Shown in pieces: positions 23,555 through 36,600 of a stretch of DNA of 64,000 nucleotides; within the stretch, counting starts at the first letter, position 1; each line of letters opens with the position of its first letter. The stretch is taken from positions 1,464,501 through 1,528,500 of the forward strand of contig JAZARR010000033.1 of assembly GCA_037389465.1 (NCBI GenBank). The letters are read 5' to 3'. This DNA comes from Baylisascaris procyonis (Eukaryota > Nematoda > Chromadorea > Rhabditida > Ascarididae). The notes under the pieces were generated by a model, which was not told the DNA's origin, ran no database searches, and saw only the letters and a list, made by a program, of their open reading frames with translations. The translations under genes were made by a program, and so were the position numbers.

Positions 23555-26500
23555 TTATCGGGAAAGCGTATGCCATTCAGCGATCTGCCGCCGGGGGTTG
23601 TTACGTACCTGCGACCAGTGTTCGCTCTCTGATCCGATCACACAACGGCCCATTACCTGAAAGATTGGAATTTTTAGCAGAACTCTTAGCGTAAGGGGAA
23701 CAGTATCTCAAAGCGCTTAGTGGGAATTGAGCTTTAGTGGGTAAGCTGCTTGAAGGTGTCAAGCCTAATCTGTAAAAAAAAGTCTCTAGAGTGATTTTTT
23801 TTCTTTTTTTTTTTTTGAAATATCTAATCATAATCATGCCACATCTTCATGGGCGATGTTTACATTTTACTTTCCGAAATATAACATTCCAATTCTCTTT
23901 GGTGAATTTTCTGCTCATTACGTGGCAAATTCTTCATTGTGCCCCTATAAATATGTAAACTTTTGACGGCTATAGTAATACATATGCTTTTAACAAGGAA
24001 GTTAAAGTAATCCGAAGTGATATGGGCAAACGTTTGCCTAAGCAGCTCCATACTATTCTTTGCTCAGGTAACTTTCAGGATACGAAGCGAATGAGCTATT
24101 TGTTATGGGAATGGCGGGGCGATATATTCCCACATCTATGAGTGATTTCAGGCAGTAATAAATTCAATGACTACTTCCCTGCTGCATTCAACTCCTAGTT
24201 ATCGATAGAACAGTAAGCATAATATATGTCTGCGGAGGGTACTCTTTGAAATAATAAGAAAGTGGATGAGTTTTTCTTTTTTTTTTTTTTTGCCATCAAA
24301 TTGACAGCAATTCGAGAAGGGGATAGAAGTAAGCAGATCTAAATTATTCAAAAAATAATCTTACAATTTTCCAATGTAAACTAAACGAGACTTATTAGCA
24401 TTTTCACTGGAAATCAATAACTCTCTTCATATCAGTTTTATTATTCATAGAAATTCTCTATTTCTTTATCTTGGTCACTTTTCGAATAAAAGCTTCGAAA
24501 CGATGGACTGAATATTCTGCTGTTGATAAGATAAGGATAAGGATAATATAAATATACCTTTATCCCTCAAAGGTTGAATGAGGTGATTTCAACGAGTTAA
24601 TGAGAATATTAAAATAATATAACATCACATTATAAAGAGGTATTAAAAAGACGAAATAGATTTTCTAATAAAGGGACAATTAAAATTCTATTATGCATAT
24701 AACATCAAGCCACTAATAGCAATCGCAGTAAAAACTATTCCATTTGAAACTAAGAGCAAAGGAGTTTATTTATTTCATTTCAAGTAAATTTTTTGATGCG
24801 CTAATGTTATAAAATAGTACAATACCATTATTTATTACATAGTAGTAAAGCAATTATGAAAAGAACACCCACAAAGGAATAAAACTTGAGTTTGTTCGTA
24901 CTATAATATTGGCCTGATGCAAAATTTGTAATTGCGCAACACTCTTGTAAAACATTCAGTTTATTGCGATATATTTTTGACTACATGTGAGTGTTGGAGA
25001 TACACCTCTTCTGGAACAGTGGGCGAAAAAACTCAGAATTTGTTACATAGAGTGATCCTCACCTCTTGCCACTTTAAAGGAGCTTTTGAAGATTGTCAGA
25101 CACACCACTTATACCAACACTTAATATGACGTGATTATCAGATGCATATGAAAGACAGAAAAGAAACTGAGGTAGACCTCATTCTTGGTGACTCTGTCCC
25201 AATCCATGACGACGATCTCGAACTGGATAGAATCCAAATCACGCACATCCGAACTTGGTAATTCGAAGACGAAGGATTCATTATATACGGGTGAAAGAGT
25301 GCGTTTCTTCACGTGACTCTTCTTTTTGGCAATTCTCTGTCCATTGTAAACCATATACAGTTTAACGTAGGGATCTGAAATGTAAATTTTTCGAAGTGAA
25401 TCTTTCTGAATACTATTTGAGGGGCTCTATTTGGTTTTGTTTGGACGGAAAGATGAGTCGAAATGAACGGCATTTTCTGATAACAAGAAAATGCCAGCAC
25501 CTCTATGCTTGCCTTGATTTCACTCAATTATCGATTCTATCACTGAATTACATGACTATCTTCAAAGACCTCAATGCAGTGATAAAAACTTTAAAAATCC
25601 TCATCAAAAAATAGCACCCGAAGGAGCTTTTATAATTTTTTTTTAATGTAAGAGGATATGTATTTTATGTGACCAAAAAAAAATCTCTACCAAGAGAGAG
25701 TTGAAAGAAATCAGAAATATCTTCTAGAAATTACTAAATCATCAGTCACGAGGAACATTTCCAATCGATGGTTGTTACTGCTTCTGTGAATGAAATTATT
25801 TCGGAAATAGTCATTAAGATCGAAAAGAGGAAATTCATGCAAATACCTATGAGGATTGGAGGGGATTCATCAGTTCCAATTGGAAATTTAGCTGTAAAAT
25901 TAGCATTATTTAAATACGGAAATATACAAATTAAAAAAAATTTCTATTGTGATATTTTCCTGAAAAGCAATTATGTGAGAAGTATAGAGTAAATGATACC
26001 AGCCATTCCAGTGATATCGAATTTGGGGAGATTCTTCGCTTTCAGTAGAACCACAGCGACTCGATTTGTCGTTGGCTGATAGCATAATGAGATGAGAATC
26101 TGACCTCGATCTTCACCAAGATCCTCACCTCTGCCTCCCAACTCCAACTCAATACTTTTTGATTCAACGACGTTTAGATCTGCTTCTTTAAGTGGATATA
26201 CTGCTTCGGCTAGCAGTGTGTCTCGACTGTATCGATCGAAAGCAATCACCTGTAACAGAGATTTCAATATCAGTCATATAAGAGATTGCGGCTGGCAAAG
26301 TATTCGTTGAGTGCCGCTTATCTATGAAGGCAACGAGGTTGCTGGTGGTATGAGTAGTGTTGCACTTCTCTCATCGTCGGTTTATTTCTCTTCGGTCCTT
26401 CATGAATGAGTAGACACTAACATTGCATTTCTCCACTCAAATAAAGCACCTCAAGAAATAACGCTAATTTTCCGGGTAATTAGTTTTATCTCTCAGGCAG

Positions 26501-29500
26501 CCAGAACAATTTTCATGCTCACTTCAACCTTTAGCCGAGAACGATTCATTCGCTCAAACATTTTACCGTCGGTATTTGTTTGGCGTCGAGAAAATGTGTC
26601 ATATGAAAAATTTTTCTGCTCTATGCATTAATGCGTTTAGCAGGAAGAATGTGAGCACAGCAATGGTAAGTCAGCCATCATTGCTGAGCAAAGTGTAATC
26701 AACTAGAGTGTTTTCACCCTTTCAATGGCCCAAATAGCGCCATTAAGTGGCAATTTAGTTGACAATATGAGCGTATACCAAATGGAAGAGCGCATCACCG
26801 TGAAGGTGGCTAGTTTAATTTCATCGATGGACTATAATTGCGTTCATATAGAGCACGATAGACGCATCAAATCTGCTGACAATTCCACATAGCATGAAAG
26901 ACGTTTAATGCATATGAGACTAATACTTGTCATAAGAAATAAAACATCGCTGAAGCAAATCTCGTAGGCACATTGCACATTACATATTGCCTCGCAAGCG
27001 TTCTTCACTTATAATACGCTAAAGGAATCTATTATTTTCGTTAACAGAAAACTGTTGAAAGAGATAAACTTTTAGAAGTAATTTTCGATTTGCAAAGTGT
27101 AAGCCTAAGAATGATGGAAACAGACGGTATCTTTTATAAACACCATTTTAGATGCCCATAGTGTGCAGAGAAAAGGTTGTTTTCTCTCTCTTTTTCTTTT
27201 GCAAGAACGTATGAGCAAATTTAATGAAGTTTTCATTGTGAAAGGTACGGTAGTAATCAACAGGTAAGAGCAAACATCTTTGACGTCGCATCGGGCATCC
27301 AAGAACGGCCATGATGAAGTGCGATGTGTGCGCTAAGCAACGTGAGCTGCGTTGAGCAACAATGCTTCAGTTAGCAGACAGAGATGTAATTAGTGAACAT
27401 AATTACTTCATTTTGAAGGTCATAACTGAGTACAAAAAGATACATATCAATGCTATTATATTGTTGAAATCCATATAGCCGAAGTCATTTAAGTAAGAAT
27501 CAATCGATTTTGCTAATTGGTTTAAATTTGCTCAGTGAACATTGACGAAAACTGAACTGTAATGAATAAGTGGATGAATGCAACGATAAAAGTAGCTTAT
27601 TCCTTGCATTCAGTCGTAGCCACCTACACACAATTAAACGACTGGTCATCAAGATCGAAGAAAGCAGTCTGTGATATGTGGCGAAACAACTCAATTTGCA
27701 TAACTCTTGATTCATCAACTATAGCTATTCAAGAGGCACCAATTCTCAGTCATCGTCTTGTTTGTTTTTTCTAATTGTTTTGAAATTCGAACGTTCCAAT
27801 TTTGATAATGTCATAAATGAGGTTTATGACTCTACCAGTGGTGTATTTGTACTTTTCGTTAAATTCTTCACTGTAATATTTTAACGTTTGAAATGAAGTT
27901 GCATAACGGAAAGTTTTGACGCACTAGAGACATATGGAAATGGAGGGTTAGTTAGAGAAATATATTCGAAGCAGCAAGGATCCTAGGGGAATGAGACAAA
28001 AGTTTTTTGTTGCATGGCTTTAAATGCTGATTGCATTTCAACGAATGCCGCTGCACCGAGCAAGAGAGCTTTAAGCGAAGAACAATACTCACCCCCAAAC
28101 GAGCTCATTAGACCTATTCCACAGAGAGTCACACACCACATACATAAAACTACGCTCACATTTCTCGTACACTCATAGAAATGTGGATTTTTGCATTCTT
28201 ATAGAAATTTATGTTAAAGCTAAAATAAGAAAAATTAATATTAGAGAGCACATGAAATAAAACTGCAAACAATTTAAATTATCAATTGGTGTCTCATTTT
28301 CTCTTCCTAAATTTCAAAATAACATAACAGAATCATAGCGAACGGTCGAAAAATAAACTCACCGTTTGCAAAAGCAAACTATATTAGCCTCACAATTTTA
28401 TCGTATTTGCGCTAATGTTGACGTAATAAAAACTAAAGAACGATGAGATTAGAGCCCCTCTGACAAACTTAATAAGTTTTTTTGCACATGACAACCGGAT
28501 GTTTAATATAAACACAACTTATAACGATGACGTTACATTCATTTATAGTGAAACTGTAATTCCTCTTTGCTGGTGAATTTCATTTATATGATTCCCTTGG
28601 GGCTGATGGCTTACTTCCACTTTGTAGTTTTATAATATACTGCACGAGTATTTTTTAAATTCAATATTTCTAAAAGAATAATGTTGATTTTTGCAACCAA
28701 AAATGTGAAGCTTTTGAAATGACATTTATAGTTTTGCAACAGAATTAAATGCACATATTAGTGAAAAATAACGAATCGGCGTTTTGGCAATGTGATAATC
28801 GGTAAATTTAAATAAGTTTACACATTGCTTGTACGTCGATGAAATTGAAATGAGAAAAGCTGATGGAGAAAAGGTGGCCGTTAAATTATTGACCACCAAA
28901 TTGCACTTCGCTCTCAAATTTCATAGTGCAGCAGATGAAATTTATACTACTGTTGTGCGGAATTATTTCGTCTTATAATTTGAAGTTTCGACTCTTATAC
29001 GTTTCCTCGTAAAATCATATTATGTTAACGTTTATGTATGTGGTATTTGTCTGTCTATTGAACAATTTCAGCTCACAAACAACAAAAGCACGCAAAAAGC
29101 GTGTTGTCAGCCTAACTGGCACGCATCCCCATTCGTTTGAATCGCCATTCCAATGGAACTGAGATAAGTGAAAGGCAAGAGAGGATGTGTTGTTGTGAAG
29201 ACAAACCGCAAAATGAAGGCTTGTTGCATTCAGCTGTTCAGGCTCGATGCCATACATCGAAAAAGTCTCCTCATAGAGTGGATTACGAGTGGCACGTACG
29301 AGACGAGTCTTCACTCGATGTTGCTTCTCGGGTAGCAATTGCAGTTTCACGTACGGATCGAGAAGACACTGACCGTCGGCCGCAATCGCCAGCTCAGGCA
29401 AATCTCGGCATGAAACAATGTTTACCTGCAAAACGGGTAGACGAGATGAAACTCGACAGGTGACAAGTTTCCAGTGACTGTTTTCCTAATTGTTATTTTT

Positions 29501-32500
29501 TAAGTGAAATACATTCAATCATCTTTTTAGATCTTTCTTGCGGAAATTACCACTTATATTATTAATGAAATACATCGTTTCATTAATCACAGTCTCGTAA
29601 TAATCAAATAAGAGGAATATCTTCTACGAAGCAGTACTATCAATTTCTGCGGAAATTACCATTTGTATAGCCAAACAAACCAGTTGATGTAGAAGAAGAA
29701 CGGTTGTTTCAACTCGTGATGCACACTTTTGCTCAATTTCTGCGTTTTGCATCATAGCTGTGTTATTTTAGAATCTCTTACTCTCTACTATACTCTCCTG
29801 AAGGCTTTTGTTCAAGGTTTTAATTGGTATTCTCCTGAAGGCTTTTAGGACTGCTACTGTCAAAGCTTTTAAGTTCCTTAATGCAGTCATTCCAACAAAG
29901 AGCAGCCTACAGGGTCTGATCAAATAATGGCATAATAGAGGGTTTTAATTGGTAAAGCTACTTGAAGGATAAAGTTTATGGCACAAATCCCCATGCTTCC
30001 GGGCGACCTAAAGGCGCATATTGGAAGCACTATTAAAGCTATTAGCTATAACGTTTTGCATAAAATGTATACGATTTCTGGAGTGTAGAAATGTATCGCA
30101 GCGTAGTGAAGTCAAATTCCAACACCTTTTTAAGAGTTAAAATATCAACTTCAACGAACAATAGTAACTGTCTAAGGTGTGCTTGCGTTTTCACTTCTTT
30201 TCAGTAAGTGGCTCTATGCAGCGGACCGGCTTCAAGTTGCTTACCTTCATTTACGTAGGTCTTTTCTCGTCCATAAAAAAACTTTTCCATTCATATGCCA
30301 CTCAGTGCATTTGTATTCTTGATGTGCAAATCTAATTTCTGAGCTCGGGCTTATTTGAGCTATTCGAATATTGCGTTTTTCTCTGCCCACTATCCCTTTT
30401 AGGATTGCTCTCATTCTTGTGCCCTCTCTTTACGTTCCTCTCTTTTTCTCTCTTTGTTACTAATAAGCATGTTTTCAAAGCGCCATATATTAAGTGCCGA
30501 AAATAGCCAAAAAATGCAAATTTTATGCTTACCAAATAAGTCACTTTAAGTGCATCCAACGACCGTTTACTCCCCTCACTAGCCTTTCGAACAATTTTAA
30601 TAGTTACGATGTGAGAAGTAAATTGCTAGTTATGACGAACGCTTAGGTAATATATTCATTGAAAAACCAACAGCACTAAATCGGTAAGCGAAGGGCAATT
30701 GGTGCAGAAAGCTCTTTCAGAATTGAGCACCTCCATTTGAGTGCCTAGTTTAGTGGATTGCATTTTTGATGGCGCATGAAATGTTAGGAACTCTTTTGGT
30801 GAAAAGGACACAGTTCGAACCTCAAGGGGATTGCAAACTTAACATATATTCGAAGCACATTCCCTTCTCATGTTCTGTCATTTGGAAGGGCGATTAGCAT
30901 TTCTCCAGACGAATGTAACGCACTAACTCAAGTAAATAGGAAATACTGCAGGAAAAAAACAATTTTTCGTGACACAAGAACGAGCAATCATACCAGTAAG
31001 GACATATCAACAAAATTAACTGTGTGAGGCGTGGAAGAAGATAAAGACAGAGAAAGTCGTGACGATCAGAATAGGACAGGATAGGAAACATCTAAACGCA
31101 ATCGCATGACCGTAGAGGTTGTCAGGAAGAGAGTGTTTTGTCTGCATCAATGGAAGCTTGCTTTCGTGCCCGAGGGGGAAGGGGAAGAAAGAGTGGAAAA
31201 AGGTTGTGCCCTTCAGGCAGTTGGCTAAGTATAAAATTGCAATGCAGCCGAAAAATAATCAAGAAATCTGCGATTCCTTTGGGACCTTTTCCGCTAGTTC
31301 CAATTTCGTTGCGATCGTCACACAGATTGCAAAAAATCTTTGGAGACATTTCTCTGAAAAGATTTCCTTTCGAAAGCAGAGAAAAAAGATGAACAAATTT
31401 TTTTGATGTAATTCAATTTCACCGTTGTTTTTTTTTCTTTTGAAATAGAATGATAGTTTCGAAAATTGAATGTAAATTCGATGTGAAGAAAAAATTGCAT
31501 TGTTAAATAATCGGATGTGAGAATATAGGGAAATAACGTTAAGAGTATCTATAACATTTTCTGTGGATATTTAAGAATACGACCACTCTATCTCTGACTT
31601 GAAAAATGCATTCTTCCCATTAAAATTTTTTAACATCTAAATTGTTGCTTTTTATTTGGATTTAAGGTCAAATTTGAACATCTAAAGGTCAAATTCCTAA
31701 CTCAATATCTAATAAACTGATAGTCTGATATTTTTTAGAACCTTAAAGTTTAAGAAAGGATGGAGAATGAAGACATAGGAAGAAAAGATCGAGGAATGAG
31801 ATAACAAAAAACATACTGATGACGTCATTCTAAACATGAAACTTCACGTAGACTTTCAAGGTAATTTTCATATTCTTTGGCTGCTAGCAGCTGTAATTAA
31901 GAAGATGGGAAAATCTAACTTACTTTTATTATGCTTACGAACTTGAGTTAGCTAGCTGTAGCTCGAGAGAAGAGCATTGGCTAGCAATCTAGAATGTATA
32001 GCTGAAAGTGGCTACAGTAAGAAAACAGTTATTGCAATTCATGTTTTATATGTTAGATGAGAGGTAACACTTTGCTGGGATAGAATTCGCTTAAATAAGT
32101 GGAATTTTCAATGGGGATTCATTTGAGCGAAGCGATCATCCTAAAAACGCGATGGAATGTCATTAATGAGTCTTTATCAGATATTTTAGCGATCTTATTC
32201 AAAGATTCATTTTAGCAAAGAGTGCAATTTGCATCTCGCAGATTTCTCTTCGTCTGAATTACTTCCCATCTGAGCTCATTGACGTTTACAAGCGAACGTC
32301 AAACAATTTTTTTTTTACTTTTACACAAATTGACGTTACTTTGTAGAGATGAACGAAGAACGGTGAACAATTCAAGTCACTCACTGAATTAAGTGCTTAG
32401 TCACTCTTCACGTACGAACAATTTGAAGTAATGACTTGCAAGCAGTAGTAAACCCGAACAAGCAGAATATTCCCCATTTCCCCATTTTAGCAGTTTTCTG

Positions 32501-34938
32501 CCTCTTTTATTCTGCTGTCAATGCATCTAGCACATCATGCTAATATAAAGAAAATGGAAAAAAGGTTTTACTTCCTTTTTTTTTCGATTTTTCTATTTTT
32601 CCAAATTGATTAATTGTGACAAAGCGAATGCTAGCACTCAAATCAATTAAACATTTTTCGAATGGTGCATACAAGAAATTTGTCTAGTAGAAGCGCACAA
32701 AACGTATGCATTGATGCTCTCTCAACGAGCTGTTTTATTAGCGACATATTTGCTGCACGAGCATCAAGCATAAGAAAGCGAATGGGAACATGATGTGACG
32801 AAATTCAGTAGAAATGTGATGCTAATGGAACTGCCACATTTCATGCGCAGGAAATGGTGACTGGTCATGATGGAGCTTAGCTAGCAAAACTGCTATATTA
32901 GCCAGCTAACTGAATTGACATTGGATGATAGAAAATTTAGCGTTTCCCTCAAGCGTCATAATGCATTAACTATGAATCTCGTTCGCTGATATACATCGTT
33001 GACGTAATGCGAAGTACGCACAAGTTCCCTTCGAAACAAACGGCTGTCACATTTCTTTCGTGTTGCTTGCAAATAATGCGCGACTACCATATAAAGTGAA
33101 CTTTTGTTTCCGAAACACTGACTGGAGAGCGTGACGAACCTACATTGCAATGGGGGGGGGGGGGGGATGAAGTTCAAGATGGGGTTTATAATCAAAGTTT
33201 CACAGTATTTATGAGGGGAATGATTTCATGATCACAACCATTTCGTTGCTGTTTTCTTCTTCTTCTTCTTCAAAAAAAAAAAAAAAAAACCGAACTGCCT
33301 TCTTTCTATAAGAAATGCGTCGTAAAGATTAGAGTGGTTTGGCGGTTCATTGAATGCTTAAACAGATTTGCATCCAGGGCGAATTCCATTTAAGGTGCAC
33401 TTTGGAAATCGTTTTGCCACAAGCGATTTCATCCGCTTTTTTGCAACGAAAAAATTTGCCCACGATTGCGATATGCTCTTTGAGCATAAATTCGGAGTAA
33501 TTTCCAATATAACGAAAAGGGACGGAAAAACTTTCCGACAATATATCTTTTGAAAGAGAAATGAATAATTGTTTTATTCGTTGCATATTCTCCAGCAAAT
33601 GATTCGATTTATAATTGGGAAAGAAAAAATTCTGAAAGTGGTATTTGCAATTTCACATAAAATTAATAGCGAAACGTATAAAAATTACAAAATTGCGAAA
33701 TGTTTTATCGAAAAAATGCGATTCCACAATTAAAAAGAATGAAAATTTATGAGTGCTAATGCATTTATAGGAGATAAATGAAATGATTTTTGTGTGCAAT
33801 AAGCTGATCTCATTGCTTTTCACTGAGTTACGAATGCCCTTCGAATCGCATCATAGACATACCACTCACTGCGCTAAGTCGTTTGAATGTCAAAATCCAT
33901 TGCTGATGCAACCATTTAATTAAATGCAAATGCTCGCTAACATGTAAATGAAACAGTCACCATTGAAGAAATTTAATTAAATAGAGTATTCGTCAATGAA
34001 AGGGAAGAAATTTCTGAATTCCGGAAAAGACTTGAAATCCACGCAAGAGCAGAGCTTTTAGAAATCCGGAAAAGAATAGAATCACCGAGGCAACCTCTCA
34101 TTCTTTTAAGAGAATATAGCACGTTTTCCTCGGAAATTAATATGCTCCATTACAGATATAAATGCATGTGCATTATAGCACAATAACTGTACAAAATAGC
34201 ACACCTTCGGGCTTTTATCGTCACCCTCATCACTCTTATTCAATAGCATGGCTTCAATCCAGCCCAGCTTTGCCGTTTCAAAATAGTGCAGTTGTAATAT
34301 CTCGAAACGATTTCTATATTTCTGATGTGAGAACGATCGACGTGGAAGAATACAGCAAATAAAAGAAAGCAGATGACGTCAACGCACCTCAGAGAAGAGT
34401 AACGATCTACAAGGCACTGTGTTTTCTAGATGCTGCTCTGCCACTGGATGCTATAATCTCGATACACAACCCCAATACCACTGGACAGGGTTAACAGCTA
34501 TTGACAGCTGTAACCTAAGTAAATGGTCAAGTGAAATGCGAATTCATGAAAACAAGGAACCTGTAGAGCCGATGAGGTTATATTGTACCGAAGGGTGAAG
34601 TTGATGTAACCTCTGTGTGGACCAAGCTGTGAAGGCTGCACTCTCTGAAGGGTCTGTGGCGATGGCAGAGATGGTCGCACTGGTACAACGGGACTTGATT
34701 GCGAACTGTCCGATGAGAGTGGCGACGGTAACGAAGAAGGTGAATTCTTCAGACCACCAGGTCCTTTTACATTCGCATATTTGAGAGCCACTGCTGTTTG
34801 AGGGCGCAATGGCCCATTACGATAAGATTGTCTGTTCCGCTTGGCGATACATACAGACAGGAATACAACAGCCAAAAGGCCGAAACCTCCTGCTAGGGAG
34901 CCGTAAAGCACATCTGCAACGTCGCATTCAAATTCCAT
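23555..34938 (-). CDS. snt-4: Synaptotagmin of the Syt4/11 class (SNT-4-like)
   Basis: Vesicle membrane protein with tandem C2 domains acting in regulated exocytosis. In transcript order the exons are 34938-34561, 29425-29207, 26249-26000, 25374-25178 and 23656-23555; phases agree and give 381 residues. Residues 1-10 are lumenal, 11-32 a membrane helix ([20 protein letters not shown]), 60-110 a Ser/Pro-rich linker, about 110-205 C2A ([23 protein letters not shown]) and about 235-375 C2B ([18 protein letters not shown], polybasic [10 protein letters not shown]). The end [13 protein letters not shown] holds the synaptotagmin WHxL motif. C2B keeps DxxxxxxD and DWD, with Glu at the fifth site as in other Syt4 proteins. 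C2A has AFDRYSRDT where calcium binders have Asp at the Ala and Thr positions. An alternative start is possible because TTGCAG just inside the first exon could be an acceptor. Identification is firm; Syt4 rather than another class is likely. Confidence 0.93.
26250..29206 (-). other. Synaptotagmin intron between the two C2A exons
   Basis: This is 2957 bp with no recognised coding sequence, RNA gene or transposon. It is AT-rich and carries only short low-complexity runs. Confidence 0.6.
29794..29846. repeat. Pair of 16-bp direct repeats
   Basis: TCTCCTGAAGGCTTTT occurs at 29794-29809 and again at 29831-29846, 37 bp apart. A related duplication of TGCGGAAATTACCA lies just upstream near 29537 and 29650, so this part of the intron is locally duplicated. 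Confidence 0.7.
31820..31827. promoter_or_regulatory. Perfect CRE palindrome TGACGTCA in synaptotagmin intron 1
   Basis: The 8-bp palindrome is the full cAMP-response element bound by CREB/ATF bZIP dimers. It sits inside the long first intron. Function is inferred from the motif alone. Confidence 0.35.
33152..33166 (+). repeat. 15-base pure G tract
   Basis: An uninterrupted run of G on the + strand within the synaptotagmin first intron. It is one of several such tracts in the window. Confidence 0.9.
34374..34381. promoter_or_regulatory. Perfect CRE palindrome TGACGTCA near synaptotagmin exon 1
   Basis: The palindrome is about 180 bp inside the first intron from the end of the membrane-anchor exon. 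Intronic placement close to exon 1 is compatible with a regulatory role. Confidence 0.38.
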
Positions 34939-36600
34939 ATTGCGATTTTAAGAAAATTGGTTATAGTAAACAACCTTACTAAAGCAAACAACTGTTGTTA
35001 TAGTAAAAACTGGTTATAAACTTTTTTCAATAACTGTTGAACAAAACAAATGGATTCTATGGTTATAAAAATTACTAAGCATTTCCCTTTACGGAGTACA
35101 TAGGAAGAAGCAATGCGCGCTGAATAGATTAAATAAGGTAATAAAAAGATGTGCTCATTCCACTGATGCCCTCTTTAAGCGAGTCGAAATTTCATATGTG
35201 TGCCAATAAGCCAAAATAACGATATTTTAGAGTTGAACAACCAGTGATATATATCACTGGAGTATTTTGTTCCCTATAGCTTGCCCAATAATAAAGAATA
35301 ACAAAGAGGGGGCTAGAAATGTGAAATAAGGGGCTAGAAATGCACTAGTGTAACTATTTACCTATACTTTGTTTTCATATGCTTTGAAAATATATGACCT
35401 TTAAGTGCACAACTCACATAGCACAGGTGCAGATACTTGCGATATATTTCTTTTGTCCAAGGTAGGTGATAAATGCCAAATTGGATGGGTTCAACAACGA
35501 AACTCTCATATAAACGAAGAAAAATTCAGAATTAGAGGAAATAAACGTTGCGATAATATCATTTGGTAATCAAGTTTTAAAAGCCGAATTCAGCGGGCAG
35601 CTGTTGCTCACATTGACTGGAATGATGATAAACCAACGGTTAATAATGGAAGAAGTCCTTAGAGTAAAGAGTTGGAAGTGACATCTCAACATTTTAGTGA
35701 TGGAAGAGTGCGAATGGATGAAAAAAACAACGAAAAAACAGAAATAAACTGCACTTGAAGTGGAGAAAAAGGGAAAACGTCGAAACGCCAAATAAAAAAT
35801 ATCCCCAACAACAACAATTTATTAACTACTAACGCACACTGTGTCCACATATAGGACCGTTTATCACAATGGAAGAGAATCAAAGTAAAGAGTTGACACA
35901 ATTTGGTCACTTTATTAACCATCGGACAGAAAAGAAACGATATAGGTGAATTAGAATAAAATCATTGTTTGCACGGTTGGTTTATAAATACATCAGATTT
36001 CAGTGTGAACGTCGATAAGATAACTTATTTGTGGCAAACCTCTCTTTCATTTATGCACTTTATATAGCGTGAAGTATGAGTGCATTTGACTTTTTCATTA
36101 TGCAAATTAAGTAAGCACCTTATTGAAATATACAGATGCTTGCTTAGATGAGAAGGAAATATCGGATTTTAAAGCTCTTCAAATAATGTTCATGAAGCAC
36201 TAGAGCAAGAATGAACGCAACTCACGACTTGAGAAGGAGAATGGTTGGAGCGGCTTCTGGGCTGGCATCGCATCGTTCTGTGAGGGAATCGAGGCTCGCC
36301 GTTTGCGCATCGATCGCCGCGATCAATTATGTACCGCCCCGAGGGCGAGTTGCGCTTTGGATGACGTCACTGTTAGCAGGTTGCGTGATGCGATGCCATC
36401 GCCGATTCCGAATCGAACAAATCCACCCGGATACCGTAGATAAGCTCCCGAAACCCTGCGTTACCTCAATGTCATTTTACACATCTATTACATCGGGAGG
36501 AAAGATAGTGGTTGCGAGTTCCCTGGATATCTTGGTTGCAATTTTTAACTCCATAAGCAGAATTTGAGGAATTAAGGTGATTCCTGAGCTGAGCTCAAAT
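34939..36600 (-). promoter_or_regulatory. Synaptotagmin upstream region with a GC-rich island
   Basis: The 1.7 kb 5' of the synaptotagmin start is AT-rich except for an island at about 36215-36440 that is rich in G+C and CpG (CGATCGCCGCGATC, CCCCGAGGGCGAG). The island contains a TGACGTCA site. It could be the promoter or an untranslated first exon. An open frame of 118 codons on + across it has no recognisable domain and is probably a consequence of base composition. Confidence 0.4.
36362..36369. promoter_or_regulatory. Perfect CRE palindrome TGACGTCA in the upstream GC-rich island
   Basis: The site lies 1.4 kb upstream of the synaptotagmin start, inside the GC-rich island. It is the third perfect CRE at this locus. 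Confidence 0.38.

Larger units (their letters stand above)
29426..34560 (-). other. Longest synaptotagmin intron (5.1 kb)
   Basis: This separates the membrane-anchor exon from the C2A exon. It contains two TGACGTCA palindromes (31820, 34374), a 15-base G tract at 33152-33166, a CTT/poly-A stretch near 33257-33290 and short direct repeats at 29794-29846 and 31664-31695. No exon or transposon homology was found. Confidence 0.6.

Noticed and set aside
29137..29463. 108-codon open frame on + opposite the synaptotagmin C2A exon
   Set aside because: Antisense shadow of a well-supported minus-strand exon.
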